NCBI GenBank assembly: GCA_964493075.1
Contig: CAZBNU010000050.1
Location: 1 to 22,655 of the forward strand
DNA from: SLFT01 sp964493075
GTDB taxonomy: Bacteria > Hydrogenedentota > Hydrogenedentia > Hydrogenedentales > CAITNO01
Length of the DNA stretch: 22,655 nucleotides
Direction: 5' to 3'
Both the position numbers and the translations under genes were made by a program. The notes beneath the pieces are model-generated. The model was given only the letters and a program-made list of their open reading frames with translations. It was not told where the DNA came from and searched no databases. Positions 16,062-22,655 of the stretch are shown piece by piece (positions within the stretch are counted from its first letter, which is position 1; each line of letters begins with the position of its first letter).

Positions 16062-17688
16062 TGGGAACTCCGCTTTCTGATTCTGGTTCAGCAGTGGCAG
16101 CCGAAGGCTGAGCCATGACAAGTTTCATGTTTATTTGCAGTTGTCCTTTGTCGCAGGCGGCCAGAAGTACAACACTATCCACTGCCGATGTGGTTGCGAT
16201 CAGGGGGGAGGCTATTGCTTCGATGGAGGATTCCGTGTGGCCGCGCAGCATACCCGAAAAGGCAAGTTCCCGTGCCGCATCCAGACATGCCGTTGCGATG
16301 GGCGAAGGTTTCAATTGCACATACACATTTCCGGGTTGGGGGTAACTTTCGGAAAGTTGGGTGGATTCAATTAACTCGCGGCCCAGTTTTGCGCTGGAAC
16401 TGAAAAGGAGGCCGCGACCGTAGCTAACCACGGCAGGTTCAAAGTTTTCTCCTCCGATGACTGGCGAATAGGCCATCAGAATATCCTTATCCAAGCGTAA
16501 TGTCAGATCTACTTCGCTCCGTACTTCAGTGGAAGGGGTAATCCGTTCAAACAGTGCCAATACGTTGTCTGTATCTACTTCGAATGTGGCCGCAAGTAAC
16601 GGGGCGGGCAGCATCTCGTAAGGGTCAATGCCAAACCAGCCAATGCGAGTTCGTGCGCCCGTAATGCGAACGGCCTCCCGGAAAAGTGACGGTGCATCCG
16701 CAATAGGAGGCGATATGTCCACATCAGAAGTGTCGGGTGCGATCATTTGAAAAATGCCATCAAGACCGGGAAAGGAGGGGCTCATTTCCTGGAGTACTGC
16801 AAGGAGAGGCGCACCAAGGTTAATGCTAGCTGAAGCCATGCTGGTGAAGGGGGTTGGTAATTGCTGTGGCGTCATGGTTGCAAGAACCGGGGCATATTGC
16901 CTCATAAAGGTATCAGAAAACGTACCGTTAAGGGACAGCAGGGATGTGCCTTCTTCTAACATTATCGCCATGCTCAGTTCTTCGAAAGGTTTAACGGCGA
17001 AAGGCCATGCCTCGTTCTGCAAACAGACAAATACGTCAGCACTTTTGGATTGATGAAAACTCTCCTGAAACCGATCGGCAGGCAAAGAATCGTCTGGACT
17101 TAGCGTGAGGGCATGTATAAGGCTTTTTCGTGAAGGGGAAATGAGCAACACCCTTCCCCGAACGGCATAATACAGCCCGGCATCCTGAATGTGGCGAAGA
17201 TGGAGGCCGCCTGCGAAATCGGGTTCTATGCGCGCGAAAAAGCGCATGATACGTTCCGTAAGGCAGCCGATGCGGCTCATATTAGTGGTGACAACGACTT
17301 CATCCATGCGATCATAGGCTGGACTGTAGATGTGGCACAAGTCTGCACTCAAATTGTTGATCAGCCATTCGGGAACGGGCAGATCGGCGGAAAGTTGTTC
17401 CAACAGGCGCCGTGTGTCCGAGGATTCAGGAACAAGACTCTGCAGACTGCTTTCCATTATTTTCAATCGCTTGGCGGTGATATCATGGATATAAATTTCA
17501 ACAGGGGCGTCCGCAGGGATAAAGCCTTCTCTTTCGTAATTATCCCTTGTAAGCCATATTCCTGTAATCAGCAGAATAACCAATAATGGCAGGGTAAATT
17601 TGGCAATACCCGTGCCACGCCGGCGCAAATCACGCCTTCGTTTACGTGGATTGCCACCCCAGGTATAATTGCGAACAACTTCACTCAT
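16054..17688 (-). CDS. Membrane-anchored periplasmic protein of unknown function
   Basis: I do not recognise this 544-aa protein. A very basic N-terminus (NPRKRRRDLRRRGTG) precedes one hydrophobic helix (about 30-47, FTLPLLVILLITGIWLT), so it is probably anchored in the inner membrane with the remainder outside. The rest is a mixed alpha/beta chain with no catalytic motif that I can see. Its style (PADAPVEIYIHD near the start, repeated SLLSLNGTF and LTLRLDK strands) recalls the DUF3352-type proteins of cyanobacteria and planctomycetes, but only loosely. The tail is low-complexity (SAATAEPESESGVPNE). It starts 8 nt inside the end of the ceramidase-like gene (ATGAGTGA) and ends 8 nt inside smpB, so it is the middle gene of a tightly coupled three-gene operon. 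Confidence 0.8.
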   Translation of the reverse strand: MSEVVRNYTWGGNPRKRRRDLRRRGTGIAKFTLPLLVILLITGIWLTRDNYEREGFIPADAPVEIYIHDITAKRLKIMESSLQSLVPESSDTRRLLEQLSADLPVPEWLINNLSADLCHIYSPAYDRMDEVVVTTNMSRIGCLTERIMRFFARIEPDFAGGLHLRHIQDAGLYYAVRGRVLLISPSRKSLIHALTLSPDDSLPADRFQESFHQSKSADVFVCLQNEAWPFAVKPFEELSMAIMLEEGTSLLSLNGTFSDTFMRQYAPVLATMTPQQLPTPFTSMASASINLGAPLLAVLQEMSPSFPGLDGIFQMIAPDTSDVDISPPIADAPSLFREAVRITGARTRIGWFGIDPYEMLPAPLLAATFEVDTDNVLALFERITPSTEVRSEVDLTLRLDKDILMAYSPVIGGENFEPAVVSYGRGLLFSSSAKLGRELIESTQLSESYPQPGNVYVQLKPSPIATACLDAARELAFSGMLRGHTESSIEAIASPLIATTSAVDSVVLLAACDKGQLQINMKLVMAQPSAATAEPESESGVPNE

Positions 17689-20047
17689 GGGATAATGCTC
17701 CTTTCAGTGGAATTGTCACAAATTGTCCGGGGGTAAAATCAATGCCGGGCAAGGCGACTCTCATATCCTGGTTTTGGGGATCAAACACCACGCTGTGGCG
17801 CGTGTAGTCGTTCCAGATGGCGCTCATGGGCGATGGTGCAGACGCTGTTGTCGGTGATGTGGTCAGGAGAGACTCAATATCCTGTCTGCCAATTTGTTCC
17901 ATCGGTTCAAAGTAAGCGGCTGCTTGTCCATAACGAGTGCGTTCGTTTTCGCTTGCATCAGGATCGTCCACTTTCATCCCCAGCAATAGCCCGTTTGTTT
18001 CTTCACGGATGTATATTTTTTCACCAAACTCAACTATAGCGGCGCGGGGTTTCCCTTCAGCATAGCCCGCGATCAATACATGTACTCCGGAAATATACGT
18101 ACACTGCCGTAACTGTTCCAAGGCGTTGACATACGTGTCCGTAAACTGCAGAATATCACGAAGAATAAATTCAATGGGTGCTTTTTCAGGACGATTCGCC
18201 GTCGCATTTTCAAGGGTTTGGACACACAGCACCAGACCAGCATCATTCATAGCGGTAAACACGCCGGTGTTCCAGGAAAACCCGACCTGGACAAAGGAAT
18301 TGCCGTTATCTGGAGAGGTACGGGTGATAATGGCTTCTTCGTCAAAGGGCCAGTCCAGGTTGCGGCCCACAAGCAGATCAGCATCGCCGGCGCGCTCTCC
18401 CACTACGGCAAACATGGTGCAAAGAGCATTGGAAAACAGGACGGATTTGTCGTCTATGCGGTCGTATAAGGGCCCTTGCTGCAACAGCACGTACGCGTCG
18501 AAGGGAAGGCGCGCCCCATCGGCCATGCCTTCCATCTCGCGTATAATATCAAGATTAAGCCCCTGCAACAGGGATCGGGAACCCATGCCCAGCACCGGCA
18601 ATGCCAGGGACGTGGCGTTAATGAACGAGGGCACATAACTGAACATACCACTTTTGGGCTGCCATGCTCCCGATTCAATGGGGGCGAGCACGCGCTCTTT
18701 GTAACGACTCTGAATATCTGCGCCGAAGAGTTCACCCCGTTGCTTTCCGATTTCATAAGGTGAACCGGTGAGATCAAGAATGCCGCCACCGTCAATATCC
18801 TGCAGATTTATGGCAGGTACGGTTTCAACGGTTTCTTCCACATCTGCTTCAGGGGCAGTACGCTGCATCATGGCTTCAAACTGCGCATAAAACCAGTCCG
18901 CTGTGCCCGGCCCGAAAAAGGTGGAACACGACTCGTAGGTTGGATCGGGATATAGATGACGGGGGGCAAAGTACATAAGGTGGTTGTTGGTCAGGCCAAC
19001 AGAAAAGTGGGCGGCATAGCCCCTTGCCAGGGCGCGTTTTCGCATTTCCAACGCCAGTTCAACACAGGCCTCGCCCGGAAAGAAATTGACCAGCAGATCG
19101 TTGATTTCCAGGGCCTGTAGAAAAACCTGCTCTGGTAGCACGCTGTTGAGCAAGGTCAGTGGAAGACGTGCATTCGTGTGGGTAAGGCGTAATTGCACCT
19201 CGCTGAACGCAATGGTGTTGGCAATCTCATGGGCGCGACGCGCCAGCAGCCGTCCGACAGACTCGGTGCGTTCCCATCCGGATTTATTTTCGGGATTCCC
19301 AATGGTCTGGTTGCCCTGGGCACCGTTCAGAAAAATTGGAACACATTCGGGGCCCAACAGTTCTTCCATCTCAAGATAATAAAAGCCTGGGTAGTCGGCG
19401 GAAAAGGAAAAGAGGTCTTCACCGCCGATAGAAGTGGGATGGGCGGCAAAGTTGGTAATAATAGAGATGGGATTGCCGTCGGCGTCTTCGACGCTGATGA
19501 CGCCAACCTGGTTGTCCACGGGGCCATCGGAATAACGACGGTTGACGGACAAGCCTTCCTGTTTTCCTGCAGAATATCCCAACGCCGCCCGTTTTCGTTT
19601 TTCGTAGGCATTGCGCATGGCGTCCACAATGCCCCGGGCGGTATGCTCCAGTACCTCGGGCATGTAGCGGCCTGAAACAAAGCGGATGAGTATATTTCGG
19701 GTGGTGGCGCCCTGGGAACTGTGGGTATGGGTTGCCGTGAGGATAATGTTTTCCGGCGGCACAATCTCTGTTGCCAGTTCCAGGACACGGGCGCGCAGTT
19801 CAGGCATAATGCCGATCATGTCCACACTCACCAGAAAAAGGCGCGTTTCGCCGTCGTCCAGATATAATGCGCGCGCCCAGATGGGATCGTGTACGGCGGT
19901 GGAGTCCCGCCCCATACGGGCGCCATACCCGCTGAGCGGCGTGCCCACAGGGGCCGTAATGTCAATCTTTGCCGCTCCCGCTTCCAGGGCATCAGCGGTG
20001 ATGCCGACTGTCAGCAACAGGACAGTAAAAAGTATGATGAATCTCAT
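17681..20047 (-). CDS. Secreted fusion: neutral ceramidase-like domain plus C45-type Ntn hydrolase
   Basis: This is a 788-aa predicted secreted hydrolase with two unrelated amide-hydrolase domains. After a signal peptide (about 1-20) comes a neutral/alkaline ceramidase N-terminal-like domain (about 21-410): AGAAKIDITAPVGTPLSGYG, ATHTHSSQG with H107 and H109, NFAAHPTS with H203, PGE with E326, and Y359. These match in order the Zn ligands and active-site residues of bacterial neutral ceramidase. After a linker, residues from about 425 form a C45/acyltransferase-like Ntn hydrolase: GSPYEIGKQRGELFG, EMEGMADGA, then CTMFAVVGE with the presumed nucleophile C543, and GRNLDWPF (561-568). AAGGAG sits four bases before the ATG. 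It is first of three overlapping genes that end with smpB. Substrates could be N-acylated lipids or amino acids; that is inference. Confidence 0.85.
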   Translation of the reverse strand: MRFIILFTVLLLTVGITADALEAGAAKIDITAPVGTPLSGYGARMGRDSTAVHDPIWARALYLDDGETRLFLVSVDMIGIMPELRARVLELATEIVPPENIILTATHTHSSQGATTRNILIRFVSGRYMPEVLEHTARGIVDAMRNAYEKRKRAALGYSAGKQEGLSVNRRYSDGPVDNQVGVISVEDADGNPISIITNFAAHPTSIGGEDLFSFSADYPGFYYLEMEELLGPECVPIFLNGAQGNQTIGNPENKSGWERTESVGRLLARRAHEIANTIAFSEVQLRLTHTNARLPLTLLNSVLPEQVFLQALEINDLLVNFFPGEACVELALEMRKRALARGYAAHFSVGLTNNHLMYFAPRHLYPDPTYESCSTFFGPGTADWFYAQFEAMMQRTAPEADVEETVETVPAINLQDIDGGGILDLTGSPYEIGKQRGELFGADIQSRYKERVLAPIESGAWQPKSGMFSYVPSFINATSLALPVLGMGSRSLLQGLNLDIIREMEGMADGARLPFDAYVLLQQGPLYDRIDDKSVLFSNALCTMFAVVGERAGDADLLVGRNLDWPFDEEAIITRTSPDNGNSFVQVGFSWNTGVFTAMNDAGLVLCVQTLENATANRPEKAPIEFILRDILQFTDTYVNALEQLRQCTYISGVHVLIAGYAEGKPRAAIVEFGEKIYIREETNGLLLGMKVDDPDASENERTRYGQAAAYFEPMEQIGRQDIESLLTTSPTTASAPSPMSAIWNDYTRHSVVFDPQNQDMRVALPGIDFTPGQFVTIPLKGALSHE

Positions 20048-20092
20048 GGTGCTCCTTGATTAAAGTCTGATCGAATGAATAACAACGGATTC

Positions 20093-20190
20093 ATGGGACT
20101 TATGCGAATTATGGGATGTATAGGAAATAAGCGTTACGCTATCCTACAGATTGTTTATCCCATAAATCCTATAGGTCTCATAACTCCCAT
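20093..20190. repeat. Two inward-facing arrays of four 9-nt repeats
   Basis: The left array has four contiguous nonamers: ATGGGACTT, ATGCGAATT, ATGGGATGT and ATAGGAAAT (20093-20128). The right array (20155-20190), read on the minus strand, is ATGGGAGTT, ATGAGACCT, ATAGGATTT and ATGGGATAA. The consensus is roughly ATGGGANNT. The arms pair at 27 of 36 positions around a 26-nt loop that contains a small AGCG/CGCT hairpin (20130-20140). The right array begins at the base next to the stop codon of the SDR-aminotransferase gene, so its mRNA would end in this hairpin. There is no U-tract typical of an intrinsic terminator. Confidence 0.8.
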
Positions 20191-22377
20191 TCAGTATTTC
20201 CGTGCTAATACCTTCTTCAGCGCAGCAACAACTTCGCTCACATGCTTGTCGCTCAACTGCGGGTGCAACGGCAGCGATAGGATATCGTTGGATGCCTGTG
20301 TCGCCACGGGATACTCCTCCGGCTGCATTCCCAGGGTTTCCTGATAATATCGGTGCAGATGCAGCCCGTAGAAATGGACGCCGGTGCCGATATTTTCACG
20401 GCGTAGTTCATGGGCAATCTCGTTGCGCGTTCTACCTAGTTTATCCAGTTTCAGCCTTATTATAAACAAATGCCAAGCATGTTCTACATCTTTTGACACG
20501 GGCAGCAGATCAATTTCGTCTATATCCGACAATACGGCACGGTACATGTTGGCCATACGGGCGCGTGCCGCCTTGAACATGCGGAACTTTTTCATCTGAG
20601 CAATGCCCATGGCGGCGTTCACATTGCCCAGCGCATATTTATAGCCGGGCACCACCACTTCGGCAGGGGCTGAGACAGCGCTCCGTCCATAACGGTCCCA
20701 GGCATTGATCGTCATGCCATTTGCCGCAAGCAACCGCAATCGGTCGGCTGTGTCCGCGTCAGGCACCGTCACCATGCCGCCTTCCATGGTGGTGATGTTT
20801 TTAATGGCGTAGAAACTGAAGCAGGCCAGTCCATCGCCGCCGACGGGCACGCCTTTATAGGAAGCGCCAAAGGCATGGGCGGCGTCTTCAACCACGGGGA
20901 TGTTATGCTTTGCGGCAATGGCGCGGATGGCGTCCATGTTGCAGGGGTGTCCGGCTATATGCACGGGCATAATAACCTTCGTACGCGGCGTGATGGCCGC
21001 CTCCAGCAGGTCGGGATTCATGTTCAACGTGTGGGGTTCCACATCCACAAAACGGACAACCGCGCCCATGTTGAGGATGGTGTTGCCCGTGGACGCCCAG
21101 GTGATGGGGGAGGTGATGACCTCGTCGCCGGGGCCGACGCCCAGGGCCACCAGGCAAAGGTGCAGCGCCGCCGTGCAGGAACATACGCCGATGGCATGGG
21201 GCGCGGCAACGGTTTCGGCAAACAACTGCTCGAAGGTTTTCACCTGCGGACCCGAAGTCAGCCAGCCGGTGCGCAACACCTCGATAACGGCCCGTTCTTC
21301 TTCCTCGCCCAGTCCTGGACGGCTCAAGGGGATGAACCGCGTCGCGACCGGTTCGCCGCCTTCATCCACAGGCAGGGCGCGCAGCCGCTTCATGCGGTCT
21401 ACATTAAAATAGGCCTCCGCAAAAGGATTGAGGGTAGTATCGGCAAGCAATTGCTGTACTTCCGTAACTCCTGTTTGGACATCATACGCACAGGAAAATC
21501 CCAAGCGGTCGGCAATCTTGGAAAAACTTACATGATAATTGCGGAGGTCATCGTCGTCTTTCGCCACCTCCACCGTCACATCGCCCACCTGTGCCGCCAC
21601 CTTATTGGCAAGGTCAAGAATGCTGATATTTTTGGCGTCATCACCCACATTGAAAATTTCACCTGCAACATTGGACACAGGCGCATCCGCAAAGGCAAGC
21701 AAGGCTTTCGCCGCGTCACGAACATGGATAAAGGGACGCCACTGGTTGCCGCCGCCGCGCACCATAATACGCTTTTGGCGCACCGCCGTGGCTGTCATCT
21801 GATTGATGGCCAGGTCAAAACGCATCCGCCGGGAACACCCGAACAGCGTGCCCAGCCGGGCAATGACGGGTTCAAAGGTGGGGGAGACCATGGACAGCAG
21901 CGACTGTTCCGCTTCAAGTTTGCTCCTGGAAAACACCGACACCGGATTTGCCGGACTTTCCTCGTCCAGAATCTGAAATACGCCCTGGCCATATACCGCG
22001 CAGGTGGACGCGAACACAAAACGCTTCACGCCTGCCTGGATGGCATGTTTCGCCAGTTCCCGCGTGCTTTCCACATTCACGTCATAAGTCATATCCTCAT
22101 CCAGCACGCACGTCGGATCGTTCGACAACCCGGCAAGATGAATCACCGCGTCAATACCGGTAAAAAGCCCATCCACTTCCTGCAATCGCCGGATATCCCC
22201 GTGAACAAGTTCCAACGCCGCCGCGTCATGAGGATAATCAAACAACGCTTCCGGCTGCATATCTTCCGGCAGAAAACAAAACCGGTCGAAAACACGGACA
22301 CTATGCCCCGCGTCAAGTGCCGCAGCCGTCACCCAATTGCCCAGGTAACCGCCACCGCCTGTAATAAGAATTCGCAT
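20191..22377 (-). CDS. Fused extended SDR (NAD-dependent epimerase/dehydratase) and DegT-family aminotransferase
   Basis: This is a 728-aa fusion. The N-terminal half (about 1-310) is an extended SDR with the nucleotide motif TGGGGYLG, VIHLAGLSNDP, FASTCAVYG (S124, T125) and a C-terminal substrate region. The catalytic YxxxK is F149-S-R-S-K153, so the Tyr is replaced by Phe. From about 345 it is a DegT/DnrJ/EryC1/StrS PLP aminotransferase: RTGWLTSGPQVKTFE, DEVITSPITWASTGN, VEDAAHAFGA with D498, and FYAIKNITTMEGGMV with the PLP lysine K526. These enzymes add an amino group to keto-sugar nucleotides. ATG 22377 is chosen because the SDR fold begins there; the open frame to 22548 is translated repeat sequence. 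The only Shine-Dalgarno candidate (GGAG) is 12 bases away. Probably acts in surface-glycan amino-sugar synthesis. Confidence 0.88.
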   Translation of the reverse strand: MRILITGGGGYLGNWVTAAALDAGHSVRVFDRFCFLPEDMQPEALFDYPHDAAALELVHGDIRRLQEVDGLFTGIDAVIHLAGLSNDPTCVLDEDMTYDVNVESTRELAKHAIQAGVKRFVFASTCAVYGQGVFQILDEESPANPVSVFSRSKLEAEQSLLSMVSPTFEPVIARLGTLFGCSRRMRFDLAINQMTATAVRQKRIMVRGGGNQWRPFIHVRDAAKALLAFADAPVSNVAGEIFNVGDDAKNISILDLANKVAAQVGDVTVEVAKDDDDLRNYHVSFSKIADRLGFSCAYDVQTGVTEVQQLLADTTLNPFAEAYFNVDRMKRLRALPVDEGGEPVATRFIPLSRPGLGEEEERAVIEVLRTGWLTSGPQVKTFEQLFAETVAAPHAIGVCSCTAALHLCLVALGVGPGDEVITSPITWASTGNTILNMGAVVRFVDVEPHTLNMNPDLLEAAITPRTKVIMPVHIAGHPCNMDAIRAIAAKHNIPVVEDAAHAFGASYKGVPVGGDGLACFSFYAIKNITTMEGGMVTVPDADTADRLRLLAANGMTINAWDRYGRSAVSAPAEVVVPGYKYALGNVNAAMGIAQMKKFRMFKAARARMANMYRAVLSDIDEIDLLPVSKDVEHAWHLFIIRLKLDKLGRTRNEIAHELRRENIGTGVHFYGLHLHRYYQETLGMQPEEYPVATQASNDILSLPLHPQLSDKHVSEVVAALKKVLARKY

Positions 22378-22468
22378 GTGTAAGTAAGACTCCAGAGAAA
22401 GGATTGTATTTGCGCGTAAAACAATAGAATACCACAGCAACACGTAGCGTTGCACAAGCCGGGTTGTC

Positions 22469-22560
22469 CGCTGATTCACGCTGATAAGTTTTAACGCAAG
22501 GACGCCAAGGCGCGGAGGCTCAGGAGTATTTAACCACATAGAACGCATAGAACACAGAAA
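22469..22560. repeat. Cluster of different 9-10-nt-period intergenic repeats
   Basis: Three short degenerate tandem repeats lie side by side. CGCTGATTCA then CGCTGATAAG (22470-22489) has a 10-nt period. AACGCAAGG, ACGCCAAGG, CGCGGAGG (22493-22518) has a period of 9 then 8-9. ACATAGAAC, GCATAGAAC, ACAGAAAA (22536-22561) has a 9-nt period. Motifs like these are scattered in intergenic regions of several bacterial phyla (recalled, not searched). No gene is supported here. Confidence 0.65.
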
Positions 22561-22577
22561 AAAACAGGTGGTACTGG

Positions 22578-22621
22578 ATTCCGGTCTTTGGCTATAGCAA
22601 GGGAGCCGCCAAAACCGGAAT
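22578..22621. repeat. Inverted-repeat hairpin, ATTCCGGT...ACCGGAAT (dRS3-like)
   Basis: ATTCCGGTCTTTGGC (22578-22592) pairs with GCCAAAACCGGAAT (22608-22621): 14 base pairs with a single bulged C and a 15-nt loop. The GGATTCC...GGAATGACG outline resembles dRS3-type intergenic repeats of Neisseria and similar elements elsewhere. A half-copy, 13 of 14 bases identical to the complement of 22612-22625, lies at 15439-15452. There is no U-tract, so it is not a typical terminator. Confidence 0.65.
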
Positions 22622-22655
22622 GACGGGGATGGAATTAATTGACAATGGATAATTG

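Noticed and set aside
20093..20190. CRISPR-like array
   Set aside because: Units are 9 nt, contiguous without spacers, and inverted; no cas gene is near.
20875..22383. A 502-codon open frame on the plus strand opposite the SDR-aminotransferase
   Set aside because: It is rich in His, Gln, Arg and Gly in the manner of an antisense frame, matches no family I know, and the minus-strand gene has clear SDR and DegT motifs throughout.
22378..22548. 57-codon N-terminal extension of the SDR-aminotransferase
   Set aside because: It translates the short-period repeats and an A+T-rich gap; the SDR fold starts at MRILITGG.

Overview
The window looks like a chromosomal segment of about 50% G+C from an uncultivated Gram-negative bacterium. 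It encodes a lipoprotein RND adaptor with two RND permeases, a DUF1559-type prepilin whose N-terminus (LKQMGLVFKMYA...GEKFPP) is typical of Hydrogenedentota, Lentisphaerota and other PVC-neighbour genomes, a short neutral-ceramidase-like hydrolase, and several families of short-period intergenic repeats. I favour a Candidatus Hydrogenedentota-like or PVC-neighbour organism. This is inference from protein style, not a phylogeny.

Layout. (1) Plus strand, 93-9996: five closely spaced genes reading as one operon. They are an RND adaptor lipoprotein, a 1200-aa RND permease with about 100 extra residues of hydrophobic sequence between its two halves, a 1035-aa RND permease starting inside the first one's stop codon (ATGA), a prepilin-like H-X-DG protein, and a COG0523/G3E P-loop GTPase with an altered cysteine motif. 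(2) Minus strand, 10000-15364: mgtE, whose stop lies 3 bp from the GTPase stop, preceded by a leader that can be closed by a long-range 19-bp stem; then glpK; then a five-PAS protein with no output domain. (3) Minus strand, 15582-20047: three genes overlapping by 8 nt each, namely a secreted fusion of a ceramidase-like domain with a C45-type Ntn hydrolase, a membrane-anchored protein of unknown function, and smpB. (4) Minus strand, 20191-22377: a fusion of an extended SDR with a DegT-family sugar aminotransferase, in which the SDR catalytic Tyr is replaced by Phe. (5) 22378-22655: an intergenic stretch made of several different short repeats.

How the genes relate. The RND genes form a tripartite efflux pump; its outer-membrane channel is not in the window. 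The paired permeases suggest an MdtBC-like heteromeric pump. Why a prepilin and a metal-chaperone-type GTPase share its operon is unclear. MgtE (Mg2+ uptake), GlpK (glycerol use) and SmpB (ribosome rescue) are housekeeping genes. The SDR-aminotransferase probably makes an amino sugar for surface glycans.

Most interesting signals: the folded mgtE leader candidate (11442-11596), the inward-facing 9-nt repeat arrays forming a hairpin directly after the SDR-aminotransferase stop (20093-20190), the cluster of 9-nt-period repeats at 22469-22560 next to a dRS3-like hairpin, the ceramidase/Ntn-hydrolase fusion, the SDR-DegT fusion lacking the catalytic Tyr, the RND permease with extra membrane segments, and the output-less PAS protein. 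No CRISPR array, tRNA, rRNA or intact insertion sequence was seen.
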